Part shown: in pieces, positions 1 to 6,993 of the stretch
Layout: the number at the start of each line of letters is the position of its first letter
Position numbering within the stretch: position 1 is the first letter of the stretch
Assembly (NCBI GenBank): GCA_021413405.1
Contig: JAIOQL010000402.1
Span: forward strand, 1 to 6,993
From: Leptospira sp.
GTDB lineage: Bacteria > Spirochaetota > Leptospiria > Leptospirales > Leptospiraceae
Length of the DNA: 6,993 bases
Direction: 5' to 3'
Made by a program: the position numbers and the translations under genes
Notes under the pieces: generated by a model
What the model was told of the DNA's origin: nothing
Seen by the model: the letters and a program-made list of their open reading frames with translations, nothing else
Database searches by the model: none

Positions 1-628
1 TGTTTTCTATTTGCCGGACAAGCTGGCTCCGGACAGATTTTATCAGATCTGACAGGTTTGCCTTTGCTTCTTTCGAAAAAGAATCACGCGAAAACGTTTC
101 CGCAAAAGATTTATATTTTCCTGAGGCAAAGCTTTCTACACCAATGCCTGCCTTTTTTGCAAGTTTTCCGAAAAAGAAACTTTCTGCGGAAGGAAGGATT
201 GATTGAAATTCTCCGGATTCTGAAGTGTAGCGCTCTTCCATGGAAGACAACAGGTAGATTGATTTCAGATCCCCGGTCTCACAAAAACCGGCTGTTTTTT
301 TTCCACTTTTCCTGATTTTTTCAATGCCATCTGTGATATTCTTTAATTCTGCCAGTCCAAAATCGATCCTATCGATCATGAAAAAAACTTTTTTGATAAA
401 TCTGTTTTCGGAAATGAGCTTCAGATCATTGAGGAAATCTACAAGTGAAGGCGGATCCTCATCACTTGTAATGAGCCGCATCAGGGTGGTCTTCCGGACG
501 GAAGAAAATTTGTGAGGCACTTCGATATAGAGATATTCCCCCTTTTTGAAAAACCCAAAAAGCTGGTAATATAAAAATTGAATTAATCTGACGGGAAGAA
601 GCAGCACCTGGATAATTAAAAAAATCAT
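1..628 (-). CDS. sppA: Signal peptide peptidase SppA-like protein (S49 family), N-terminal part, runs off left edge
   Basis: This is a membrane-anchored serine protease of the S49 family, which in known members degrades leftover signal peptides at the membrane. The reading frame is open for 209 codons to the left edge, so the 3' part is missing. Counting from the ATG at 628, residues 1 to about 24 are strongly hydrophobic (MIFLIIQVLLLPVRL) and form a likely membrane anchor. The later part follows the 67K-type SppA pattern: a helix region LAELKNITDGIEKIRKSGKK, then KAGIGVESFASGKYKSFAET, then FSRDSFSKEAKANL. The lysine of the YKS motif (K173) aligns with catalytic Lys209 of E. coli SppA. The catalytic serine lies outside the window. 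The start is uncertain: an in-frame TTG at 679 would add 17 residues beginning MKKVSFQ, just after an in-frame TGA at 682-680. Neither start has a clear Shine-Dalgarno sequence. The gene is divergent from uvrA. The family call comes from motif recognition and is fairly secure; the exact subtype is inferred. Confidence 0.8.
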   Translation of the reverse strand, partial: MIFLIIQVLLLPVRLIQFLYYQLFGFFKKGEYLYIEVPHKFSSVRKTTLMRLITSDEDPPSLVDFLNDLKLISENRFIKKVFFMIDRIDFGLAELKNITDGIEKIRKSGKKTAGFCETGDLKSIYLLSSMEERYTSESGEFQSILPSAESFFFGKLAKKAGIGVESFASGKYKSFAETFSRDSFSKEAKANLSDLIKSVRSQLVRQIEN

Positions 629-721
629 ATGTAATACAGATAAAAAAAGAATCTGGTATTGGAAAGATACTTTTTTCAATCAACCCGTGAATAAAATTAG
701 TCAAAAGGCTGGTAGTTCCAT

Positions 722-3538
722 TTGTCAGATTTATTTATAAAAATACGCGGTGCCCGTGAGCACAACCTGAAGAATATAAGCATAGATATTCCGCGGGATA
801 AACTCGTAGTGATCACCGGACTTTCCGGTTCAGGAAAATCTTCCCTCGCATTCGATACAATTTATTCGGAAGGGCAGAGGCGTTATGTGGAAAGCCTGTC
901 GAGTTATGCAAGACAGTTTCTCGGGCAGATGGATAAACCGGATGTGGATCTGATCGAAGGTCTGAGCCCTGCCATTTCGATCGAACAGAAAACGACTCAC
1001 CGGAATCCACGTTCCACTGTCGGAACTGTGACAGAAATTTATGATTATTTACGGCTTCTGTATGCCCGGATAGGAAAGCCGCATTGCCCGGTTTGCGGTA
1101 CACTCATTACTTCCATGTCAATCGACCAGATAACGGAAAGGATCTCTCTATTTCCGGAAGGAACAAAACTCCAGGTGATTTCTCCTATTGTCAGGGCACA
1201 AAAAGGGGAGCACAAGGACGTTCTTCAGAAAGCAAAGAAGGACGGTTTCAACAGGGTCAGGATAAACGGTGAAACCAGAAGCCTTGATGAGGAAATTATT
1301 CTGAAAAAGAATATCAAATCCTCTATTGATATCGTTGTGGATCGAATTGTGATGAAGCCGGGAATTAACTCGCGGCTTTCAGATTCTGTTGAAATTGCTC
1401 TAAAGACCTCAGAGGGTCTGATTATCATTGACGATGGCAAGCAGGATCATCTTTTTTCGCAAAAATTATCCTGTCCCAATTGTGATAATGTTTCTATTCC
1501 GGAACTCTCTCCGAGGCTGTTTTCGTTCAATGCTCCGCAGGGTGCCTGTGGAACCTGTGACGGTCTTGGTTCTCTTCTCGAATTTGATGAAGATCTTCTG
1601 GTAACTGATTCTTCTCTATCCCTGATGGAAGGATGCATTGAAGCCTGGGGAAAAAGCGGAAGCTACTGGTACATCGCAACCATACATTCTCTTGCGAAAA
1701 CTCTAAAATTTGATTACAATAAACCATGGGAAGATCTTCCGAAAAATATTCGCAAAGTGATTTTATACGGAGATTCTTCGATCAAGATAGATTACGATTT
1801 TAGAAAAGAGGATTCGCATTTTGAATTTTCGAGAGAGTATGAAGGCGTTATCCCAAATCTGAAAAGAAGATACAAAGAAACCAAATCCGACTCAATGCGC
1901 CAATGGATGGAATCCTTCATGACGAATCACTCCTGTCCGGATTGTCTTGGAAAAAGACTCAAACCGGAAAGCCTCGGGGTTACGGTTCAGGATATCTCAA
2001 TTGATAAATTCACAGAATATTCCGTTGAGAAAGCATTGATTTTTTCGAAAGAATTGAAATTGCATGGCTCAGATGAAATAATTGCAAAACCTATTTTGAA
2101 GGAAATTTCACAGAGACTGACGTTTTTGCGCGATGTGGGTCTTGGTTATCTTACTTTAAACAGAAGTGCCGGAACTCTGTCCGGTGGAGAAGCGCAACGC
2201 ATCAGGCTTGCCACCCAAATTGGATCGAAGCTGATGGGAGTTCTCTATATTCTGGATGAGCCTTCGATCGGTCTACACCAGAGGGATAACACAAAACTTC
2301 TGAACACACTGAAAGATCTCCGGAATCTCGGGAATTCTGTCATCGTTGTAGAACATGATCAGGAAACTATGGAAGAATCGGATTTCATCCTCGATATGGG
2401 TCCGGGCGCAGGGGTTCACGGAGGACAGATCGTTGCATTCGGAACACCGGACGAAATAAAAAAAAACAGGAAATCAGTTACGGGTAAATATCTTTCAGGT
2501 GAACTGAAGATGGAAACGCCGGAAGTTAGGCGAAATGGGAATGGAAAGTCACTAAAGATTATCGGTGCAAGCCAGAACAATCTGAAAAATCTCGATGTTG
2601 AAATTCCTCTTGGAATGCTGGCCGTTGTCACTGGTGTTTCGGGCTCGGGCAAATCCACACTAATCAATGAAATTCTGTATAACCATCTCGCACATAAAAT
2701 CATGAATGCGAAACTGATCGCAGGAAAGCACAAACAGATAAAGGGAATCGAGAATATTGATAAGGTAATAAATATCGATCAGTCTCCAATCGGCAGAACT
2801 CCAAGGTCGAACCCTGGAACATACACGGGTCTATTCACCCCGATCCGTGATCTCTTTGCCGGGATAGAAGATGCAAAGATCCGCGGCTATGGACCCGGGA
2901 GATTCAGTTTCAATGTTGCTGGTGGTCGGTGCGAGCATTGCCAGGGTGACGGGATCATAAAGATTGAAATGCATTTTCTTCCAGATGTATATGTAACCTG
3001 TGATGTTTGCAAAGGAAAGAGATACAACAGGGAAACACTCGAAGTGAAATTCAAAGGCAAAAATATTTACGAAGTTCTGGAAATGACCGTCGAAGAAGCT
3101 GTGAAATTTTTCGAAAATATTCCATCCGTCAGGCGAAAGCTTGAAACCCTTGTAGAAGTTGGTCTTGACTACATCAAGCTTGGACAGGCAGCCACAACTT
3201 TCTCAGGAGGGGAGGCACAGAGGATAAAATTGGCGACGGAACTTTCGAAGCGACCGACCGGAAAAACATTGTACATTCTGGATGAACCGACCACCGGTCT
3301 TCATTTTGATGATGTTAAAAAACTTCTGAGCGTATTGCAAACCCTTGTGGAGAAAGGAAATTCAATGATCGTTATCGAACATAATCTGGACGTGATAAAA
3401 TCGGCGGATTATATTCTGGACATGGGGCCGGAAGGGGGAGATGGAGGTGGCGAAATCGTTGCAACCGGAACCCCGGAGGAAATTGTAAAAGTCAAAGCTT
3501 CTTTCACCGGTCAATATCTGAAAAAAGCCCTGAAATAG
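722..3538 (+). CDS. uvrA: Excinuclease ABC subunit A (UvrA)
   Basis: UvrA is the damage-sensing ATPase of nucleotide excision repair. It dimerises, scans DNA with UvrB in the cytoplasm and loads UvrB at lesions. At 938 residues it matches the usual length (E. coli 940). It has two ABC ATPase modules: Walker A GLSGSGKS at 33-40 and GVSGSGKS at 638-645, signatures LSGGEAQ at 486-492 and FSGGEAQ at 827-833, and Walker B/DEP at about 509-514 and 851-856. The UvrB-binding region lies at about 131-245. Zinc ligands are C251, C254, C276, C279 and C737, C740, C760, C763. The start must be TTG at 722: an in-frame TAG lies at 713-715 with only two codons between, and the protein then begins MSDLFIKIRGAREHNLKN as expected for UvrA. 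The possible ribosome site is weak (AAAAGG at 703-708, spacing 13). I saw no SOS/LexA-like box upstream. The gene is complete and intact. Confidence 0.98.
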   Translation: MSDLFIKIRGAREHNLKNISIDIPRDKLVVITGLSGSGKSSLAFDTIYSEGQRRYVESLSSYARQFLGQMDKPDVDLIEGLSPAISIEQKTTHRNPRSTVGTVTEIYDYLRLLYARIGKPHCPVCGTLITSMSIDQITERISLFPEGTKLQVISPIVRAQKGEHKDVLQKAKKDGFNRVRINGETRSLDEEIILKKNIKSSIDIVVDRIVMKPGINSRLSDSVEIALKTSEGLIIIDDGKQDHLFSQKLSCPNCDNVSIPELSPRLFSFNAPQGACGTCDGLGSLLEFDEDLLVTDSSLSLMEGCIEAWGKSGSYWYIATIHSLAKTLKFDYNKPWEDLPKNIRKVILYGDSSIKIDYDFRKEDSHFEFSREYEGVIPNLKRRYKETKSDSMRQWMESFMTNHSCPDCLGKRLKPESLGVTVQDISIDKFTEYSVEKALIFSKELKLHGSDEIIAKPILKEISQRLTFLRDVGLGYLTLNRSAGTLSGGEAQRIRLATQIGSKLMGVLYILDEPSIGLHQRDNTKLLNTLKDLRNLGNSVIVVEHDQETMEESDFILDMGPGAGVHGGQIVAFGTPDEIKKNRKSVTGKYLSGELKMETPEVRRNGNGKSLKIIGASQNNLKNLDVEIPLGMLAVVTGVSGSGKSTLINEILYNHLAHKIMNAKLIAGKHKQIKGIENIDKVINIDQSPIGRTPRSNPGTYTGLFTPIRDLFAGIEDAKIRGYGPGRFSFNVAGGRCEHCQGDGIIKIEMHFLPDVYVTCDVCKGKRYNRETLEVKFKGKNIYEVLEMTVEEAVKFFENIPSVRRKLETLVEVGLDYIKLGQAATTFSGGEAQRIKLATELSKRPTGKTLYILDEPTTGLHFDDVKKLLSVLQTLVEKGNSMIVIEHNLDVIKSADYILDMGPEGGDGGGEIVATGTPEEIVKVKASFTGQYLKKALK

Positions 3539-3599
3539 AATACATGGAAACGGCTATCCGGTGGATTTCTTGAGACACAAAGAAACTGCACAAGTCTTA

Positions 3600-3630
3600 T
3601 TGACATCAGGCGATTCTAAAAAATTGTAAC
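3600..3630 (+). promoter_or_regulatory. Candidate sigma-70-type promoter for the tRNA pair
   Basis: A perfect TTGACA -35 box lies at 3600-3605. The best -10 match is TGTAAC at 3625-3630 (4 of 6 positions), with a rather long spacer of 19 bases. Transcription would then begin at or very near the first base of tRNA-Cys (3637), giving little or no 5' leader. The position in the short gap between uvrA and the tRNAs supports a promoter here, but the poor -10 and long spacer leave it unproven. Confidence 0.4.
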
Positions 3631-3636
3631 ATAAAC

Positions 3637-3708
<72 letters not shown>

Positions 3709-3724
3709 TGTTTTTACCTAAAAA

Positions 3725-3808
3725 GCCTGGATGGTGGAACTGGTAGACACACAGGACTTAAAATCCTGTGTCCGTAAGGACGTGCGGGTTCGACCCCCGC
3801 TCCAGGTA
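3725..3808 (+). tRNA. tRNA-Leu (anticodon UAA)
   Basis: The 84-base class II tRNA has acceptor strands GCCTGGA (3725-3731) and TCCAGGT (3801-3807) with one G-T pair, and discriminator A3808 as expected for leucine. The anticodon stem CAGGA/TCCTG (3752-3756 and 3764-3768) encloses the loop CTTAAAA, with TAA at 3759-3761 reading UUA and UUG. The long variable arm GTCC-GTAA-GGAC (3770-3781) is typical of tRNA-Leu. The T arm is GCGGG-TTCGACC-CCCGC (3784-3800). CCA is not encoded. It follows tRNA-Cys by 16 bases with no terminator between them, so one transcript probably carries both. Confidence 0.97.
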
Positions 3809-3837
3809 TCATTGCTTTAGCATTGATACAGATTTTT
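3808..3837 (+). terminator. Weak candidate terminator after the tRNA pair
   Basis: An imperfect hairpin at 3808-3827 (ATCA-T-TGC, loop TTTA, GCA-T-TGAT) has a T-T mismatch in the stem and starts at the last base of tRNA-Leu. A run of five T follows at 3833-3837, after a five-base gap. The AT-rich stem and displaced T tract make this a weak Rho-independent terminator at best. Confidence 0.3.
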
Positions 3838-3840
3838 GGA

Positions 3841-3874
3841 CTCTGCCGAAATAAAGGTCAGAGCAGAGCATTTT
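3841..3874 (+). terminator. Second weak candidate terminator between convergent transcripts
   Basis: An inverted repeat, CTCTGC at 3841-3846 and GCAGAG at 3863-3868, has a 16-base loop. It is followed by CA and then TTTT at 3871-3874, just beyond the stop of the convergent ligase-type gene. It could help stop plus-strand transcription leaving the tRNAs. On the minus strand the repeat is followed by no T run, so it is not a convincing terminator for the ligase-type gene. The stem is short and the loop large. Confidence 0.25.
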
Positions 3875-5801
3875 ACCCGTCACAAAGTTTTCCAAATCGA
3901 ATCTCCGGAAGATCAAAAAATTCTTCGTTTCTCATCCCCGAGAAATAGAATTTAAAGTCACGAAAGTAAATATTTTCCGGAAATTTTGAGGATTCCTTCC
4001 CTGATAAAATTCCCGGGAATAGTAATTTGTTTTCTCCCGGAATGAGATTAAAATAAAAATCTTTCAAAATTCTATTCTGATGAACTTTGTATAAACGGTC
4101 CTGATCAAATGCATCACGTTCGATAGCAGTTATTTTAACTGATTTCGGTGGATTATTTAAATCAGAAGAAATATCCACAGTCACCGCAAAATCATTTCTT
4201 CTTTGAGTTATCGGACTGGTAAAACGGTGAGTCAGGCAACCTTCAATCTGGAACCCTGATGAGGCATGAGAGGATATCATTCGATTTCCCCGGGAATAGC
4301 CAGAGATTGTTTGCCTGATTGATTTCACATCTTCTGCAAATTCTGTCTTGATTTTTCGTTTATATACTGTTTCCGGTTCGGCCAATGTCGTATAACGTAT
4401 ATAGAAAAGTGAAATACCTGCCGGAATAAATACCATTAGAAATGGATAGAGTAAACCATTTACTTTAGAAACTTTCTTTCCATATTCCGTGGTTTCAGCA
4501 GGCGAGTTAATACTTCCGAGGAAAAGTCCGCAAAAACAATAGAATGGAAGTGCGACTTCATCATCCAGAAGGTAACATTGAAAAAAACCGGCTATGAACA
4601 TAAAAAAAATTCCGGAGAATAAAAAATGTTCTTCCGTGAATGCGAAAAGTATGTAACGCCGGAAAAACAGGAACCATATCAGCAGAAAAATGAGTGCACC
4701 GGTAATGCCACCGATGCCAAGAAAGTGCAGAAAATCGTGATGGGCATGAGATCTTGGAGTGATATACAGTTCATACCAGAGCTGCTCATTCTTTTCTATC
4801 ATTTTATCGGAAACCTGGTTGTGTACGTCCGCAAAACGTCCGGGTCCGGTGCCGAACGGTAAATTTTGTGCGATTAGATCCAAAGTATTTTTATAAATAA
4901 AATATCTTTGATTTTCAGTGGTGTTGCTTTCAAGGGATTCCTGAAATGCCCGTTTCAGCAGCCAATTTTTTTTTATGAGAGCAAAGGATCCAATCGCGAA
5001 TAGCGCACTGACCAGGATCAGAATTAGAAGAACTTTTAAAATCCTGAATTGACTTAGAATTTTTTGCCTGGATTTGGCCAGATACATCAGAAGGACAAAG
5101 CATAATCCCATCCATGCACTTCTGCTCTGGTTATAAAAAAAAACTGCGGTGGAAATGGATATCAGCAAAAAGAATCGGAAGTTCTTCCAAAAGGATCCGG
5201 TTTTAAATTTCTCGAGGAAATATATCAGGATTCCGGGAAGGCTGAGGGCAACGAGACCTCCGTACGTCAAATGCGTATTCATCAGTCCAATTGGAAGGTA
5301 GGTGTCAGTTCCCAGGATGTTTCCTGCAAAATGTTGCAATCTTTGTCCATCCGGAACAGTAAAGCCCGCTACAATGTAGGGAGCCAGACGGAAGGGAGTG
5401 AACATGGAAATTAAACCGGATAGTATCAGGATACAAAATGAAAAGAAAAAAGCCTTTTTTATTTTATCTCTTTCCTGAGCGATTCTGTACTGCGAGTAGG
5501 AAACAGGGAAAATGAGGGCTAACCAGAAATCGCCCAGTTCGCTTTTGGTCAGGATCGCAAAAAAAGACTTATTGTAGTCATGAATATTCCAAAAGTAGGA
5601 AATCAGGAGACTAAAATAGAGAAGCAGAAAACAATAAAATAAATTGTTGTGAAACCGGTTATGAAAGTCTCTTTTTAGAATAGAACCGGTCAAATGGAAG
5701 AAAATGGCAAAGGCTGCACAAATCTGGGAAAGGGAGACGGATATGGGAAAACTCAGTATGAAGAGGTTTAAAAAAACAGCCGATACTCTATTTGAATCCA
5801 T
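3873..5801 (-). CDS. O-antigen ligase/polymerase-type membrane protein (Wzy_C/WaaL superfamily) with extra C-terminal domain
   Basis: The 642-residue protein has about 11-12 hydrophobic segments up to about residue 471. It shows the Wzy_C pattern: NTHLTYGG in an earlier segment, SRSAW at 226-230, then the long loop with GTGPGRF at 317-323 and SHAHHDFLHFLGIGGITG from about 351. Family members join or polymerise undecaprenyl-linked glycan on the periplasmic face. The histidine cluster H352/H354/H355 sits where WaaL-type enzymes carry an essential histidine. Whether this protein is a ligase, a polymerase or another glycan transferase cannot be told from sequence alone. Residues 474-642 form a polar, probably beta-rich region that I do not recognise. 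Positive charges before the last membrane segment (YGKKVSKVNG) suggest this region faces the periplasm. An in-frame stop at 5816-5814 limits the start to the ATG at 5801 or later. There is no clear ribosome site. The gene is divergent from the glycosyltransferase gene and converges on the tRNAs. Confidence 0.85.
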   Translation of the reverse strand: MDSNRVSAVFLNLFILSFPISVSLSQICAAFAIFFHLTGSILKRDFHNRFHNNLFYCFLLLYFSLLISYFWNIHDYNKSFFAILTKSELGDFWLALIFPVSYSQYRIAQERDKIKKAFFFSFCILILSGLISMFTPFRLAPYIVAGFTVPDGQRLQHFAGNILGTDTYLPIGLMNTHLTYGGLVALSLPGILIYFLEKFKTGSFWKNFRFFLLISISTAVFFYNQSRSAWMGLCFVLLMYLAKSRQKILSQFRILKVLLILILVSALFAIGSFALIKKNWLLKRAFQESLESNTTENQRYFIYKNTLDLIAQNLPFGTGPGRFADVHNQVSDKMIEKNEQLWYELYITPRSHAHHDFLHFLGIGGITGALIFLLIWFLFFRRYILFAFTEEHFLFSGIFFMFIAGFFQCYLLDDEVALPFYCFCGLFLGSINSPAETTEYGKKVSKVNGLLYPFLMVFIPAGISLFYIRYTTLAEPETVYKRKIKTEFAEDVKSIRQTISGYSRGNRMISSHASSGFQIEGCLTHRFTSPITQRRNDFAVTVDISSDLNNPPKSVKITAIERDAFDQDRLYKVHQNRILKDFYFNLIPGENKLLFPGILSGKESSKFPENIYFRDFKFYFSGMRNEEFFDLPEIRFGKLCDG

Positions 5802-5825
5802 GGTGAATTTAAGTCAGGTGCATAC

Positions 5826-5830
5826 AGGAA
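5826..5830 (+). promoter_or_regulatory. Ribosome binding site that supports the TTG start at 5837
   Basis: AGGAA lies six bases before the TTG. Together with the in-frame TAA at 5810-5812 and the lack of any ATG or GTG start codon before the conserved glycosyltransferase N terminus, it fixes the start at this TTG. Confidence 0.7.
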
Positions 5831-5836
5831 ACAGAA

Positions 5837-6655
5837 TTGCCGAAAATCAGTAAATCACAAACGGGTCTTTCGGTTGCCATAATCACATATAATGAAGAAA
5901 GAAATATAGGTGATTGCATCTCTTCGTGTGAAGGAATTGCGGATGAGATAGTAGTTCTTGACTCCTTCAGTACTGATAAGACAAAGCAGATCGTAAAAAC
6001 TTTTCATAAAGCAAAATTCTTCGTGAATAAATTCGACGGGCACATAGAGCAAAAAAATCGTGCTATCCGGCTTTGTTCTTTCAACTGGATACTCGCACTG
6101 GATGCAGATGAAAGAGTCAGCCCGGAACTCGCCGGGGAAATAAATTCAGTTGTTCATTCAGATACTGAAGTAAATGGCTATAAAATTCCAAGGCTGACAT
6201 TTCATATGGGACAGTTCATATATCATTCGGGATGGTATATGAAACGGTACCGGTTATTCCGTAAAAATTTCGCATCGTGGACAGGGGAAAATCCCCACGA
6301 CTACATCGAAATACGAGGGAAAGGGTCATCTCTTACCGGTGACATCATTCATTACAGCTTTCGCGATCTTTCCCACCAGGTAGATACAATCAATAAATTT
6401 TCCTCAATAGTTTCATTTACCAGGTTTTCGAGAGGAAATCATTTTTCATTGTTTAAGACAGTCTCGAAACCATTAGGTAAATTCATTGAAATATATTTTA
6501 TGAAGGCCGGATTTCTGGACGGGTTCCCTGGCTTTGTGATCGCTATCTCTTCTGCATATTCTACTTTTCTGAAATTCGCCAAGATGTATGAGTATGAAAA
6601 AAAAATAATAGAACGACCTTCAAACCTGAGAGAGGATTATGGGAAAGTTAAATAA
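5837..6655 (+). CDS. Glycosyltransferase family 2, WaaE/KdtX (LPS core) type
   Basis: The 272-residue protein probably transfers a sugar from a nucleotide donor to a lipid-linked or LPS core acceptor on the cytoplasmic side of the inner membrane. A GT-A fold is indicated by LSVAIITYNEERNIGDCI at about 11-28, DEIVVLDSFSTDKT at 36-49, and DADER at 89-93, which holds the metal-binding DxD-type motif. NPHDY around H154 matches the position of the usual VHE motif of WaaE-like enzymes. The C-terminal KAGFLDGFPGFVIAISSAY stretch resembles the amphipathic tail that associates these enzymes with the membrane. Length fits the family (about 250-290). Donor and acceptor cannot be inferred. The start is TTG, forced by an upstream in-frame stop at 5810-5812. 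The gene overlaps the next by 17 bases and diverges from the ligase-type gene across 35 bases, which supports a shared glycan-assembly role. Confidence 0.9.
   Translation: MPKISKSQTGLSVAIITYNEERNIGDCISSCEGIADEIVVLDSFSTDKTKQIVKTFHKAKFFVNKFDGHIEQKNRAIRLCSFNWILALDADERVSPELAGEINSVVHSDTEVNGYKIPRLTFHMGQFIYHSGWYMKRYRLFRKNFASWTGENPHDYIEIRGKGSSLTGDIIHYSFRDLSHQVDTINKFSSIVSFTRFSRGNHFSLFKTVSKPLGKFIEIYFMKAGFLDGFPGFVIAISSAYSTFLKFAKMYEYEKKIIERPSNLREDYGKVK
6628..6636 (+). promoter_or_regulatory. Shine-Dalgarno sequence inside the end of the glycosyltransferase gene
   Basis: The purine tract GAGAGAGGA ends two bases before the ATG at 6639. Its GAGAG part lies at a better spacing of about 6 bases. It sits within the coding sequence of the preceding gene, consistent with translational coupling. 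Confidence 0.65.
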
Positions 6656-6993
6656 AATATTCCTATATTTCAGGAATCTCTTTCTATCAAAGAGCAGGAA
6701 ATTGAAATCTGCACGGACAAAAGAATTGAGGCAGCCGAAGGGCATGGCAATTGAACTCGAGGAATTGAGGAATAAGCTTTCAAATTTTCTGATCACCCGG
6801 AAAAAGGAAACCGGTCTGATAACTGAAAACAAAACTTTTAAACTGACAAAAAATGCATCACGACTTTTTCGCATGGAAGGAACGGAGAAATCAGGTAGAA
6901 AATATTCGCTTGTTATTTCAACCGGCAATTATCTGACCGAAAAAGATGGTGTGGTTAACGGACTCATTAATTTGGAAGAAGCTGAACTCAACC
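6639..6993 (+). CDS. Unrecognised protein, N-terminal part, runs off right edge
   Basis: From the ATG at 6639 the frame stays open for 118 codons to the window end with no stop. It begins MGKLNKIFLYFRNLF and overlaps the last 17 bases of the glycosyltransferase gene in another frame. A good Shine-Dalgarno tract at 6628-6636 and the overlap make a real, cotranslated gene likely. The visible part is polar and basic. It has a short hydrophobic/aromatic stretch near the N terminus followed by many Lys and Arg (LSKSRKLKSARTKELRQ), then a charged helix-like region (AIELEELRNKLSNFL) and a beta-like segment (KYSLVISTGNYLTEKDG). There is no clear signal peptide or membrane segment, and I recognise no family. 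Its position suggests a link to surface glycan synthesis, but that is inference from location only. Confidence 0.7.
   Translation, partial: MGKLNKIFLYFRNLFLSKSRKLKSARTKELRQPKGMAIELEELRNKLSNFLITRKKETGLITENKTFKLTKNASRLFRMEGTEKSGRKYSLVISTGNYLTEKDGVVNGLINLEEAELN

Noticed and set aside
58..515. Two plus-strand open frames of 85 and 63 codons
   Set aside because: They lie antisense to the SppA-like coding region and show no recognisable motif or ribosome site. The minus-strand frame explains the region.
692..697. TAAAAT as a -10 box for uvrA
   Set aside because: It matches 5 of 6 consensus bases and is well placed, but the -35 position (about 669-674) has no resemblance to TTGACA and the region is AT-rich, so chance is likely.
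462..704. 80-codon minus-strand open frame overlapping the start of the SppA-like gene
   Set aside because: It is another frame of the same DNA. The adjacent frame from 628 stays open to the window edge and carries clear S49 family motifs.
813..2733. Several short open frames on both strands inside uvrA
   Set aside because: They are shadows of the uvrA frame, with low-complexity or motif-free translations.
3550..3575. Possible terminator hairpin after uvrA (ATCC-GGT-GGAT)
   Set aside because: The stem is only four pairs and no T run of useful length follows.
6620..6928. 102-codon minus-strand open frame at the right end
   Set aside because: It is antisense to the plus-strand frame from 6639, which has a Shine-Dalgarno sequence and coupling to the preceding gene. 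The minus frame has no such support.

Overview
The window reads as a stretch of ordinary bacterial chromosome of about 40-45% GC. UvrA and the second glycosyltransferase gene must start at TTG, because in-frame stops lie just upstream and no other start fits. TTG starts, the base composition and the gene mix (Gram-negative surface-glycan genes, a 67K-like SppA) fit a spirochaete of the Leptospira type. That placement is inference from style, not from a marker gene, and confidence is low to moderate.

Layout. Bases 1-628 on the minus strand hold the N-terminal part of a signal peptide peptidase of the SppA (S49) family, whose 3' end lies beyond the left edge. Divergent from it is a complete uvrA (722-3538, plus), the damage-recognition ATPase of nucleotide excision repair, with all catalytic and zinc motifs present. 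A 98-base gap with a TTGACA-type promoter leads to two tRNA genes on the plus strand, tRNA-Cys(GCA) and tRNA-Leu(UAA), 16 bases apart and probably cotranscribed. A minus-strand gene (3873-5801) converges on them. It encodes a many-pass O-antigen ligase/polymerase-type membrane protein with an unrecognised soluble C-terminal region of about 170 residues. Only 35 bases away and divergent is a family 2 glycosyltransferase of the WaaE/KdtX type (5837-6655). Its last 17 bases overlap the start of an unrecognised gene that runs off the right edge (6639-6993).

The genes fall into three blocks: membrane protein turnover and DNA repair at the left, translation in the middle, and lipopolysaccharide or related glycan assembly at the right. 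The glycosyltransferase would add a sugar on the cytoplasmic side, and the ligase-type protein would transfer or polymerise lipid-linked glycan on the periplasmic side. I see no insertion sequence, CRISPR array, integrase or phage gene, and no clear evidence of a new multi-gene system. The items most worth following up are the C-terminal domain of the ligase-type protein and the unknown gene translationally coupled to the glycosyltransferase.
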